The notes beneath the pieces are model-generated. The model saw nothing but the letters and a program-made list of their open reading frames with translations. It was not told where the DNA came from and did not search any database. A DNA stretch of 64,000 bases from Corynebacterium zhongnanshanii (GTDB lineage: Bacteria > Actinomycetota > Actinomycetes > Mycobacteriales > Mycobacteriaceae), in the NCBI RefSeq assembly GCF_014490575.1, contig NZ_CP061033.1, forward strand, positions 434,001-498,000. The letters run 5' to 3'. This document shows positions 49,714 to 58,800 of this stretch, one piece after another; position 1 is the first letter of the stretch, and each line of letters starts with the position of its first letter. A program made the translations under genes and the position numbers.

Positions 49714-50400
49714 ATGAAAAAGTTGGTTGTTCTGAATGCAGGGCTATCGACTCCATCCACCACGCGGATGCTCGCGGAGCGGATTTCCGGTGCGGTGGAG
49801 TCCAATGTTGCTCGTAAAGGGGAGGGGATTGACGTTGCTTACATTGATATCCGCTCTTTGGCAATGGACTTGGCCACAATGATGAGCACTGGCATTCCTT
49901 CGGAGGGGTTGCGCCACGCACACGATGAGGTGAGTAATGCCGATGCGCTTATTGCGGCAACCCCGGTTTTTGCTGCAAGCTATTCAGGCCTGTTCAAAAT
50001 GTTTGTGGACACGTTGGACACAGATTCTCTTAATGGAATGCCGATGATCATTGCGGCCACCGCAGGAACGGCGCGCCATAGTCTCGTTCTCGACTTTGCG
50101 CTTCGTCCTTTGTTCACCCATTTGCGAGCGGTCATCATGTCTACCGGAGTATTCGCTGCGACAGATGACTTTGGCGCGGATTCAGGCCTCGACAACAGAG
50201 TTCAACGCGCAGCCGTGGAACTGGCTGACCATATCGTGTCCACTGAGGGGGCGGTTGCTGGGCTGGCTCCAGCAATGGATCGTCCCCAGCATCACTCGGC
50301 GCGGGATACGGGGGTTCACCTAGTGCGAACCAGTGGAACTCAGGTCGATACCAACGTCACGGATTTCATGACTCTGTTGCGGGGACACGACGGCAACTAA
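49714..50400 (+). CDS. NADPH-dependent FMN reductase (CE1759 family)
   Basis: 228 residues with a flavodoxin-like fold: the N-terminal phosphate loop 'LNAGLSTPSTTRMLAERI', 'ALIAATPVFAASYSGLFK' around the flavin ring and 'MIIAATAGTARHS'. It delivers FMNH2 to the LLM partner, with which it is translationally coupled. The C-terminal tail of about 40 residues is variable. Its stop overlaps the convergent Ltp-repeat gene by 4 bases. Confidence 0.88.
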   Translation: MKKLVVLNAGLSTPSTTRMLAERISGAVESNVARKGEGIDVAYIDIRSLAMDLATMMSTGIPSEGLRHAHDEVSNADALIAATPVFAASYSGLFKMFVDTLDTDSLNGMPMIIAATAGTARHSLVLDFALRPLFTHLRAVIMSTGVFAATDDFGADSGLDNRVQRAAVELADHIVSTEGAVAGLAPAMDRPQHHSARDTGVHLVRTSGTQVDTNVTDFMTLLRGHDGN

Positions 50401-51035
50401 TTGCCTAGATTGTCTACCGCGTACTGTGCCTCCTCTGGGGTAAACTTCTCGCCGTATTCACTGGTCAGCTGGTCAAAGATAGCGCTGGGAGACATTGACA
50501 TGTGCTTTTCGTACGTCTTTGCCTTCTCTAGCGCATTCTTGTTGTAGTCTGCCTGCAAGTTATCCACCGCATATTGGGCGGCATCCGGACTGAACTGTTC
50601 GCCGTATTCGCTGACGAGCTGGTCGTAGATTCCCTGACGGGACATGTGCATCATGTCCGAGTAGGTCTTGGCCTTGCGTGCAGCGGATTGGAACTCCCGG
50701 GGGACGGACTCGGTAGCGCGCTGGGGCTGAGGGGCTTGTTCCTCCGACTCCATTGCTGCCGGAGCGGCCATGGGTTGTTCGTTGTCCCCGCTGGTGGCCT
50801 GCTCTGTGGGGATGGCGGCTTCCTGCATGCCCAGTGAGGATGCCACGGTGGAGGAGTTTTCTGTGGAGTTTTTGTCTCCGCCACCGCCGGCCACTCCGAT
50901 GATGATCAACACCAGGAAGATTCCTGCGGCGATGGCGGCCCACGTGCGCATGCCGCCTTTCTTTTTCTGGGGAGTGTGTGATTGTTGGTTGGTGCCGGGC
51001 TGGTGGTACGGGTTCTGATGATGGGGAGCAGTCAT
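50397..51035 (-). CDS. Membrane protein with two Ltp repeats
   Basis: 212 residues: a His/Gln-rich cytosolic start, one membrane helix (about 31-49, 'AAIAAGIFLVLIIIGVAGGG'), a Ser/Glu/Pro spacer and two tandem helical repeats (about 112-158 and 161-210) built on 'AKTY', 'QLVSEYGEQFSPDAAQYAVD' and 'QLTSEYGEKFTPEEAQYAVD'. Such repeats define the Ltp family; in Streptococcus phage TP-J34 Ltp is a lipoprotein that blocks DNA injection by other phages. Here a membrane helix replaces the lipobox. AGGAG precedes the ATG. A phage-exclusion role is inference. Confidence 0.78.
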   Translation of the reverse strand: MTAPHHQNPYHQPGTNQQSHTPQKKKGGMRTWAAIAAGIFLVLIIIGVAGGGGDKNSTENSSTVASSLGMQEAAIPTEQATSGDNEQPMAAPAAMESEEQAPQPQRATESVPREFQSAARKAKTYSDMMHMSRQGIYDQLVSEYGEQFSPDAAQYAVDNLQADYNKNALEKAKTYEKHMSMSPSAIFDQLTSEYGEKFTPEEAQYAVDNLGN

Positions 51036-51256
51036 GGGTGACTCCTAGTCCTCTGGGTCAGGTTTGATGGGACCTGACGCGTGAAAAGAAACGTCTGCTC
51101 TGTACGGCACTGGGGGTGCTGCAGGAGCTGAGAATCAATCTAGTTTTCACCACATACACTGCGTCCCAAAACTAAGTGAAAAAATCGAACGCGGGAACGA
51201 AGTGCCAGCGTGTGGGCTATGGTGTAGGAGTCTCGGCTGGAGTGTTTTCTGCAGGT

Positions 51257-52651
51257 TTAGTTGTCAGAGGAGCGCTTGTCGAACACGCGCGCCATGTCCT
51301 CGTGAATCTCCTCATGCGGAGAATCCTTCTCTGTGGACTGAGTCGCAGGAGCGTGCACTGCCTGGGGAACCGGTCGAGACGGAGCATCGGAATCGGTGGC
51401 GGAGGATTCCTCATCCTCGGACTCATCGTTGCTGACCTCTTCGCTGGACTTAATCACGTACGCCAGCAGTGGGAACAGCAGGACCGTCAAGGATCCGGCG
51501 GCCACCAGCACGGAGGCGATTTCTTCCTCGAGGAACCCAGATTGCAACGCCACTTCGGTGACCGCCACAATGATCGGCAGCGCGGTGGCCGCATACAGCG
51601 ATAGTTGCAGACGCTCGCGCCAGTCTTCGAGCTTGGATCCTGTGTCCATGAACTGCTCCCGCAGGAAGATCGGCAGACCTCGGGTGACGTAGATGAGGGG
51701 AACCAGCAGGACAGTCATCCAGGGGTGCTTGGCCACGGCGTCCGGGTCGATGCCCATGCCGGAGCACACAAAGAACACGGGAATGAACAGGCTGAAGGCC
51801 ACGATGTCCAGCAGGTGCTCCATGGTGTCGGAGCGCTCTGGGGTGACCAACTGCCGCAGGATGAAGCCAGCGGCGAATGCTCCCAGCACCACATCCAGTT
51901 CGAAGACGGCGGCCACGGCCATCAAAATAGCCAGGATGGTAATCACCAGGCGCAGGACCGTTTGGTTATTGGAGCCGGCGCCGTCGGCCATGGCTCGGCT
52001 GAGCCACGGCGCGATGAAACTCACCACAGACGGTAGCAAGGCCACGGTGATGGAGATGAGGACGAAGAACAGGAGGATGGCGATGGTCAGCCAGGTGGCG
52101 CGGGTGGACAGCAACAGTGCCATGGCCAGGATGGGTGCGATTTCGCCGATCGCTCCATGAATAAGCAGGGACTTTCCCACGTTGTTGTTCAGCATGTCCT
52201 GTTGCCTCATGATGGGCATCAGCGTGCCGACGGCAGTGGAAGTCAGCGCGATGGCCAGAACAATGGCGGTGGCGCGGTTCTCAGATCCGAGTAGGACGAA
52301 AGCGCCTCCGATGCACAGCAGAAGGCAGACCAGCCATGTGCTGATGGCGCTGCGCGATTGTTTGCCGCGCAGATCTTTGGGATTGATTTCGAATCCGGCG
52401 AGGAGGAAGAGCATGCCCAGGCCGATTTCACGGATGAGTCCTACGCCTCCGTCGAGGCTGGCGAGCCCCAACACGTTGGGGCCGATGATCATGCCGAATG
52501 CGATGAGCAAGACTGTGGCGGGGATGCGTTTGCCAGTGGCGAAGGAGATTAATGGGCTGAGCAGTGCCGCGCCCATGATCCATGCGAAGGAGGCAAGGAC
52601 GTCTGGATTCACCGCGCCCGCGGCGAGTACAAGTTCATCGCTACCTGTCAT
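51257..52651 (-). CDS. Cation:proton antiporter (CPA2/KefB-like)
   Basis: 464 residues with about 12 membrane helices in one domain ('IGLGMLFLLAGFEINPKDLR', 'ALTSTAVGTLMPIMRQQ', 'VLGAFAAGFILRQLVTP') and a C-terminal acidic tail ('SNDESEDEESSATDSD'). No TrkA-N regulatory domain is present, so it is not a full KefB. Exchanges Na+ or K+ for protons in pH or salt adaptation; the ion is unresolved. The 220 bases to the Ltp gene show no further gene. Confidence 0.85.
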   Translation of the reverse strand: MTGSDELVLAAGAVNPDVLASFAWIMGAALLSPLISFATGKRIPATVLLIAFGMIIGPNVLGLASLDGGVGLIREIGLGMLFLLAGFEINPKDLRGKQSRSAISTWLVCLLLCIGGAFVLLGSENRATAIVLAIALTSTAVGTLMPIMRQQDMLNNNVGKSLLIHGAIGEIAPILAMALLLSTRATWLTIAILLFFVLISITVALLPSVVSFIAPWLSRAMADGAGSNNQTVLRLVITILAILMAVAAVFELDVVLGAFAAGFILRQLVTPERSDTMEHLLDIVAFSLFIPVFFVCSGMGIDPDAVAKHPWMTVLLVPLIYVTRGLPIFLREQFMDTGSKLEDWRERLQLSLYAATALPIIVAVTEVALQSGFLEEEIASVLVAAGSLTVLLFPLLAYVIKSSEEVSNDESEDEESSATDSDAPSRPVPQAVHAPATQSTEKDSPHEEIHEDMARVFDKRSSDN

Positions 52652-52684
52652 GAGGGGAATACTACAAGATTGTGAGGCGGGTTT

Positions 52685-53053
52685 TTAAAAGCGCATGAGG
52701 CGCTTAATAGCGCTGCTGGCTTCTGCTATTTTCTCTTGGGTGAGTTGCTCGTCCTGCATGTGCGCGGCGTCCAGAACACAATGGTGAAGATGGTCTTCGA
52801 GGAGACCAGTGGCAACTCCTTGGGCGGCTTTCGTGAGCGCGCTGATTTGGGTGAGGATGTCGATGCAGTATTTTTCCTCTTCGATCATTTTTGCGATACC
52901 GCGGGCTTGCCCTTCCAGCCGCTTCATGCGGCGCAGATAGCTTTCCTTGTCAGCGATGTAGCCGTGTTGGTGATTCTCAGAGCCGCAGTGGTTGCACTCG
53001 GTGGGCTCGGTGGACTCGGATGGGGTGGCGAGGTTGTCGTATTCGATAGTCAT
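52685..53053 (-). CDS. csoR: Copper-sensing repressor CsoR
   Basis: All-helical DUF156 repressor that leaves DNA when it binds Cu(I). 122 residues with the complete ligand set Cys63, His88 and Cys92, at exactly the spacing of M. tuberculosis CsoR (C36, H61, C65). 'RRMKRLEGQARGIAKMIEE' is the DNA-binding helix. The N-terminal extension 'CNHCGSENHQHGY' is an extra Cys/His cluster that might bind metal as well. It lies 26 bases downstream of copA and probably controls its own operon. Confidence 0.92.
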   Translation of the reverse strand: MTIEYDNLATPSESTEPTECNHCGSENHQHGYIADKESYLRRMKRLEGQARGIAKMIEEEKYCIDILTQISALTKAAQGVATGLLEDHLHHCVLDAAHMQDEQLTQEKIAEASSAIKRLMRF

Positions 53054-53079
53054 GGTGTGCTGGCCAATCTGAGGTTCTT

Positions 53080-55365
53080 TTATGAGTGGGTGGTGGAGCG
53101 GAATCGACGCAAGCGCAGACTGTTGCCCACCACAAAGACGCTTGAGAAGGCCATCGCTGCGCCTGCCAGCATAGGATTGAGCATGCCGAATGCCGCGATG
53201 GGAATGGCCGCGGTGTTGTAGGCGAAGGCCCAGAAGAGGTTGGACTTGATGGTGGACAGTGTGGCTCGGGATAGGCGGATTGCGTCGACTGCGCTGGTGA
53301 GGTCACCTCTGACCAGGGTGATGTCTGCGGCTTCGATGGCCACGTCCGTGCCGGTGCCCATGGCCAGGCCGAGGTCTGCTTGAGCGAGCGCGGGGGCGTC
53401 GTTGATCCCATCGCCCACCATGGCTACGACCTTGCCTTGGTCCTGGAGCTCGCGCACCACGTCCACTTTGTCTTGCGGCAAGACGTCCGCGTACACGTCC
53501 GTAATGCCCACCTGGTCGGCGATGTGGTGTGCCACGGCTGAGTTGTCACCGGTTAAGAGAATGGGGTGAAGACCCAACTGTGTGAGCTGCTGGAGTGCTG
53601 TGGAGCTGCTGTCTTTCAGCGTGTCGGCTACAGCGATGAGGCCGTGTACCTGTCCGTTCCAACCCACGGCCACGACTGTTGCTCCGCTGTGTTCCGCGGA
53701 TTCCTTCGCCTGGAGGAGGGAAGGGGCGATAGAAGAGGAATCCTCGAAGAGGCTCAGCCGTCCCACCTGAACGTTCTGCCCGTCCACGGTCCCGCTGACA
53801 CCGCGGCCCTCGAGGTTGTGGAAGTCCGTCACGGTAGGTAGAGTGCCTGCGCGCTCAGTAGCCGTGCGGGCGATGGCCTGGGCGATGGGGTGTTCGGATG
53901 CGCTTTCAACACTTCCGGCCATGGCGAGAACTGTCTCTGCATCGCTGCCGTGAACCTCCGGGGAGGTAATGACGTCCACAACTGTTATCTTCCCTTGGGT
54001 GATCGTTCCGGTTTTATCCAGCACGATCGTGTCCACTGCGCGGGTGGATTCCAAAACCTCAGGCCCTTTGATGAGAACACCCATCTGCGCACCGCGCCCG
54101 GTGCCCACTAGCAAAGCCGTGGGGGTTGCGAGCCCCAATGCGCACGGGCAGGCGATAACCAACACAGCGACAGCGGCAGTGAACGCCATCGTGGCACCGT
54201 GGCCCGTCGCAAGCCAGGCGATCAACGTGACGAGGGCAATCACCAGGACGATGGGCACGAAGACCCCGGAAATACGATCGGCCAGGCGCTGGACCTGAGC
54301 TTTTCCGGTTTGCGCGTCCTCCACCATCGCAGCCATGCGCGCAAGCTGCGTATCGTTGCCCACGCGAGTGGCTTCCACGAGCAACCGGCCGGAGGTGTTG
54401 ATCGTGGCACCAGTGACCCTGTCCCCAGGAGCTGCATCGACGGGCACAGATTCGCCCGTCAGCATGGAAGCATCAACGGCGGAGTGGCCCTCCATGATCA
54501 CGCCATCCGTGGCGATCTTCTCACCGGGACGCACCACGAAGTGGTCGCCGATGCGGAGCTGAGTCACCGGCACACGTACTTCGGTACCGTCCCGCACCAC
54601 GGATACTTCTTTGGCGCCCAGTTCCATCAGGGCACGCAGAGCCGAGCCCGCTTCGCGCTTGGACTTCTTTTCAAAATAGCGCCCGGCCAGCACGAACATC
54701 GTGACGCCTGCAGCGGCTTCCAAATAGATATTCGCATCACCATGGGAGTGGGTGAGCGTGAAGTGGAACCCATGCTTCAGTCCGGGCTCACCGGCTGAGC
54801 CGAAGAAAAGAGCATAGAGCGACCACAGAAAAGCGGCAGCCGTGCCCATGGTGATGAGGGTGTCCATGGTGGCGGTACCGTGTTTGAGGTTCGCCCAGGT
54901 GGCCTTGTGGAACGGCCAACCAGCCCAGACCACTACAGGTGCAGCCAGCGTGAGGGAGAGCCATTGCCAATTCGTGAACTGCAACGGCGGGATCATCGCC
55001 ATCGCGATGACGGGAATAGTGAGGATGCTCGCCCCGATCACGCGCTGCCGCAGGCTGGTGAGTTCCGGATCAGAGTGCTCTTCCGGATCCATGGCGTCCA
55101 GCGCCGGCTCTTCCTCACGAACAGTCGCATCCGTTGCCGAATACCCCGCCCCTTCCACGGTGGCGATGAGTTCCTCTACGGTCACTCCAGGTGCGGCAAG
55201 AACGGAGGCCTTTTCCGTGGCGTAGTTCACGCTGGCGTCCACGTGAGGAAGCTTGTTGAGCTTGCGTTCGATGCGGTGAGCGCACGACGCGCAGGTCATG
55301 CCGCTGATCGCGAGCTCGTAATGATCGCTGAGGCCGGCGTCGGTCGACATGGGGACGGTGCTCAT
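53080..55365 (-). CDS. copA: Copper-exporting P1B-type ATPase CopA
   Basis: Exports Cu(I) from the cytosol. 761 residues: an HMA domain with '[10 protein letters not shown]' (Cys25, Cys28), eight membrane helices, the transport motif CPC (near 405) in '[12 protein letters not shown]', the phosphorylation site 'DKTGTIT' (near 449), the SEHP-type histidine motif in '[10 protein letters not shown]' and '[20 protein letters not shown]'. The last helices carry '[17 protein letters not shown]', the M-S pattern of copper pumps. Second gene of copZ-copA-csoR. Confidence 0.95.
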   Translation of the reverse strand: MSTVPMSTDAGLSDHYELAISGMTCASCAHRIERKLNKLPHVDASVNYATEKASVLAAPGVTVEELIATVEGAGYSATDATVREEEPALDAMDPEEHSDPELTSLRQRVIGASILTIPVIAMAMIPPLQFTNWQWLSLTLAAPVVVWAGWPFHKATWANLKHGTATMDTLITMGTAAAFLWSLYALFFGSAGEPGLKHGFHFTLTHSHGDANIYLEAAAGVTMFVLAGRYFEKKSKREAGSALRALMELGAKEVSVVRDGTEVRVPVTQLRIGDHFVVRPGEKIATDGVIMEGHSAVDASMLTGESVPVDAAPGDRVTGATINTSGRLLVEATRVGNDTQLARMAAMVEDAQTGKAQVQRLADRISGVFVPIVLVIALVTLIAWLATGHGATMAFTAAVAVLVIACPCALGLATPTALLVGTGRGAQMGVLIKGPEVLESTRAVDTIVLDKTGTITQGKITVVDVITSPEVHGSDAETVLAMAGSVESASEHPIAQAIARTATERAGTLPTVTDFHNLEGRGVSGTVDGQNVQVGRLSLFEDSSSIAPSLLQAKESAEHSGATVVAVGWNGQVHGLIAVADTLKDSSSTALQQLTQLGLHPILLTGDNSAVAHHIADQVGITDVYADVLPQDKVDVVRELQDQGKVVAMVGDGINDAPALAQADLGLAMGTGTDVAIEAADITLVRGDLTSAVDAIRLSRATLSTIKSNLFWAFAYNTAAIPIAAFGMLNPMLAGAAMAFSSVFVVGNSLRLRRFRSTTHS

Positions 55366-55374
55366 CGCTGCGGC

Positions 55375-55584
55375 CTAGCGTGCGGTGACGGTGTAGCCAG
55401 CTTCCTCAACGGCGGCGATCACGGCGGATTCGTCGACCTTGCCGTCTGCGGTGATGGTCAGGACGCCGGTGGTGGCGCTCACGTCCACGCCGGTGACGCC
55501 GGGAACTTCGGAGACTTCCTCGCGAACGGATGCTTCGCAGTGTTCGCAGCTCATTCCGGTGACGGAAAACTCTTGGGTGCTCAT
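55375..55584 (-). CDS. copZ: Copper chaperone CopZ (HMA domain)
   Basis: 69 residues, one heavy-metal-associated domain with 'GMSCEHCEASV' (CxxC). It carries Cu(I) to CopA and is the first gene of the operon, 9 bases ahead of copA. The ATG at 55584 follows GAGGAGGA; the longer frame to 55605 lacks support. Confidence 0.93.
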   Translation of the reverse strand: MSTQEFSVTGMSCEHCEASVREEVSEVPGVTGVDVSATTGVLTITADGKVDESAVIAAVEEAGYTVTAR

Positions 55585-55615
55585 GATTGTCCTCCTCGAT
55601 AGCAATTGTGTGAGG

Positions 55616-55632
55616 ATACCCTCCGGGGGTAT
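55616..55632. promoter_or_regulatory. CsoR-type operator, proximal
   Basis: ATACCC-N5-GGGTAT, the inverted repeat with G/C blocks flanked by AT that CsoR tetramers bind. It lies 32 bases before the copZ start. Confidence 0.65.
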
Positions 55633-55651
55633 CTGCTTACGTCACCAATTT

Positions 55652-55668
55652 ATACCCCTATGGGGTAT
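55652..55668. promoter_or_regulatory. CsoR-type operator, distal
   Basis: ATACCCC-TAT-GGGGTAT, 17 bp and perfect, with centre 36 bp from the proximal site. Two sites on the copZ-copA-csoR promoter suggest cooperative repression. The +35/+36 spacing places them on roughly the same DNA face (about 3.4 turns). Confidence 0.72.
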
Positions 55669-55685
55669 CTTGCAAGGGGGGTGAA

Positions 55686-55790
55686 TTACTTGAGTTTGTC
55701 CCACGCATTGCCCTCGTAATCAGTGGCTAAGACAAACGAGGACCGGCCCTGGACTCCCACCTGAGTGGGTAGCGGAACCGGTCATGTTGA
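55686..55790 (-). pseudogene. Possible C-terminal gene remnant and hairpin beside the restriction cassette
   Basis: On the minus strand a short frame ends 'SSFVLATDYEGNAWDKLK' before a TAA at 55688-55686 and is closed by a stop about 32 codons upstream, so it looks like the broken end of a lost gene. I do not recognise the family. The same stretch can fold, GACCGG (55741-55746) with CCGGTC (55778-55783) around CCCAC/GTGGG, on the plus strand. It lies between the copper operon and the left direct repeat; the remaining bases to 55849 show nothing else. Confidence 0.3.
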
Positions 55791-55849
55791 CTTCTACTAT
55801 ACCGTCTGCTTTCTGGTTCAACACCTCAGGAGGGGGTCGGCGTGATTCA

Positions 55850-55894
55850 CGGCTGATCGCCATGGAACTTCCGCGAACTTGAACGAGAGCCGGG
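55850..55894. repeat. Left direct repeat flanking the type I R-M cassette
   Basis: 45-bp sequence starting CGGCTGATCGCCATGG and ending ACGAGAGCCGGG. It matches 62664-62708 in the same orientation at 43 of 45 positions (differences at positions 30 and 40). It ends 3 bases before the hsdR stop codon, so it lies directly on the 3' edge of the cassette. Confidence 0.9.
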
Positions 55895-55897
55895 GGC

Positions 55898-58800
55898 CTA
55901 TTCAGCCTTTGCGCTGCGTTCAATTTTCTCCAGGTGTTCGCGCAGCTCCACGATCACTCCTGTACGTCCATCGAAGATGTCGATCACTGAACCTTCTTCA
56001 TCGAAAGGAGCCTGGAAAATTTCCTCATAAGTCACTCCTCCGTTGTGTACCAGCACGTCAACCAGTGTTTTAATGAAGCGGATCTGCGCCGCGGTCAAGG
56101 TGGAGTTGTTCAGCAAATCTTGAAACTCCTCGAGCATGGCAGTCTTGTCCAATCCAACCAGCCGACGTATAAATGCCGGGATCGAATCCCCACCCAAACG
56201 CTGACGCAACTCTTCAATACCTTCCGAATAGCCAGGCTCGCCACCGTCGGCTTCTGCCACGATAGACTCCAGCGTGGCCACATCTGTGGCAGTCAAAGGG
56301 CGTGCAGTTCTCAACTTCATCATTGCCACATTATTTGAATGCTCTTCCAGTAGGTCGCGCAGGCGTTGTTCCACACTAGTCATGTAAGACACTGTGGTGA
56401 CTGCTGCATGAGGAGTGAACTCCTCCACGCTTAATTCGCCCATCTCATCGGCAATGTCCAAAATTACGGGACTGCGCTTGCTCTTAGGGATAAATTGAAT
56501 GAGGTCGCGCAACCCTAGACGAATTTCTTCCAGATCTTCCACGGTCACGTGAGCCCACCAGTCCACGTTCAGAACTCGCTCCATGAAGGAACGGTGCTGA
56601 GCTACCGCCGGTATATTCGTGCTGACTGCCATGAGGTCATCCGCCATCTTTTCCACAGCCTCGCGAAGTGTATGGAACTTCGGAGAGCTGTTTAGTAGAT
56701 CCGCTTGAAGTTGCAACACCAGAAGGTCAAACCGTTTCGCGCTCTCGGAATCTTTCATAGTGAGCAGCGGTAGGTGTGCAATATGGTTGACCAGATTCTG
56801 AACGTCTCTTTCCTCTAGGCTGTTCCACTCTTCCCGGGTGCTGAACCGCAGCAAGGTTTCCTTATCTTCGGGCCTGACCATGATGTTGTCCAAGGGAATG
56901 GAGGCCGTGGCGGTGTACAACTCATCCGCCAGTCTTGTTCGAAACTCTGGCGATACTTGATGACTGTCTAATTGACCAAGTAAATACGCTCGATGTGTAA
57001 ATAGCTTCTCTGACAAAGAGTGAGGACGTTGGACAGAGACCTCGGTTGCAGATCCTAAGAAAAACTGATCTATATTGTCGCAGAAGTCAAAGATCAAAAA
57101 GTTTTGCTTATCTCGATCAGGGCCAAACAGATTCGGGCATAAACGTGTTCCGCGACCTACCATCTGCCAGAATTTGGATGGAGAATATACTGGCTTGAAA
57201 AAGACCAGGTTAACTACCTCCGGAACATCCACCCCGGTATCCAACATGTCCACGGAAATAGCCACATTGACTGGCCCATTGGGCTGGGAGAATTCATTCA
57301 AAGCGCTCTGCGGATAGCGCGTGTGATTGGTGATAACCGAGGCGCCTTTTAGAGAGTATTCTGGGAAAGCCGCATCGAAAACCTCTTTAATTAGTTCCGC
57401 ATGCTTCTGACTACGCGCGAAGATGATGGTCTTGCCCAGCTGATCGCCACCCACGCGAATCGCGTGTTCCACTACGGTTTTCAGAACCTGCCGAATAGTA
57501 TCTCGATTGTACAGGTATCGGTTGATGTCGGCCGAAGAAACCTTGTCCGGCGGGTTTAAACGTGAACCGTCTTCATCCGTACCCCATTCGGCCATATCCC
57601 ATGCCACCTGCTCTTCGGGGGAGAGTTGGTCATACTTGACGCCCCGATGCATGAATTTGGACTCTTGCTTCAAGGTTTTAAACGGAACCAGATTTCCGTC
57701 CTTGATTGCCTCATCGAGGCTGTATTCGTACGTCGGCGTATTATCATCTACGCCAAAAAGTGCGTACGTATCGTGATTGATATCGGACTTAGGTGTTGCT
57801 GTCAGGCCGAGAACGTAGGCGTCGAAATAATTCAAAATTCGACCGAAATGGTTATACACGGAACGATGAGCTTCATCCACAATGATCAAGTCAAAGTCGA
57901 AGGGATTAAAACGTGCCGAGTTAGCACCATCATCGTTGATGAGGTTCATGATTGTGTGATGAGTGGAGATGTACACGTCACCCACTTGATCCGGATTCTC
58001 TAGCAGATTCACCGGTGAGGATTGTGGATAGAGGTTCAAGAACGCTTTATGTGCCTGATTTACAAGAGCGGTTCTATCTGCGAGGAAAAGAACTTTGCCC
58101 ACCCAACCGGCGTTACGTAGAAGCTTAGCGGTGGCTACAGCGACTCGTGTTTTGCCTGTACCGGTTGCCATTACCAGTAGTGCTTGGCGATGCCGTTGTT
58201 GTTCCAGCGTTTCTGTTAATGCACGGATGGCTTCGAGCTGGTAAACGCGTCCGCCTGCGCCCGCAATCTCTGGGTCTACTTCCATATTCGCCAGAGACGA
58301 GCGCGTGTTCCGTCGTGCTATCATTCGCCGCAATTGTGGAGCATTTGGAAAGCCCTCTACCTCGCGGGCCGGGTAGCCAGCGCCAGATCCGGGAAGGTTT
58401 GCTGCGTCGTCGATAATGTCAATCTGGAAACCATTGGTGCAGAACATCACGGGGCGCTGACCGTAGGCACGTTCTATGCAATCAGCGTAGAGTTTCACTT
58501 GCTGTGCGCCCGCGCTCATGGACTCCATTGCTTTTTTCGCTTCAATTACGGCAAGAGGGGTGCGGTCATCGTCCCATAAAACGTAATCTGCGTAGCCCAT
58601 GCCGCTGGGGGTGGGCATGCCTGTGAGCTTCAGTTCGCGGGTTATTGAATCGCCAGTGAAACCTGCGTCGGCGAGCATTGGGTCGATGAGTTGGCGGCGA
58701 GTCTCAACCTCGCTAATCGCCAAGGGAGCAGTGGGGCGTCCTGTATCTACAGACTTCGAAGCCTGTTGTTTGGCCAATTCGGCTTGGAGCTGTTCAATTT

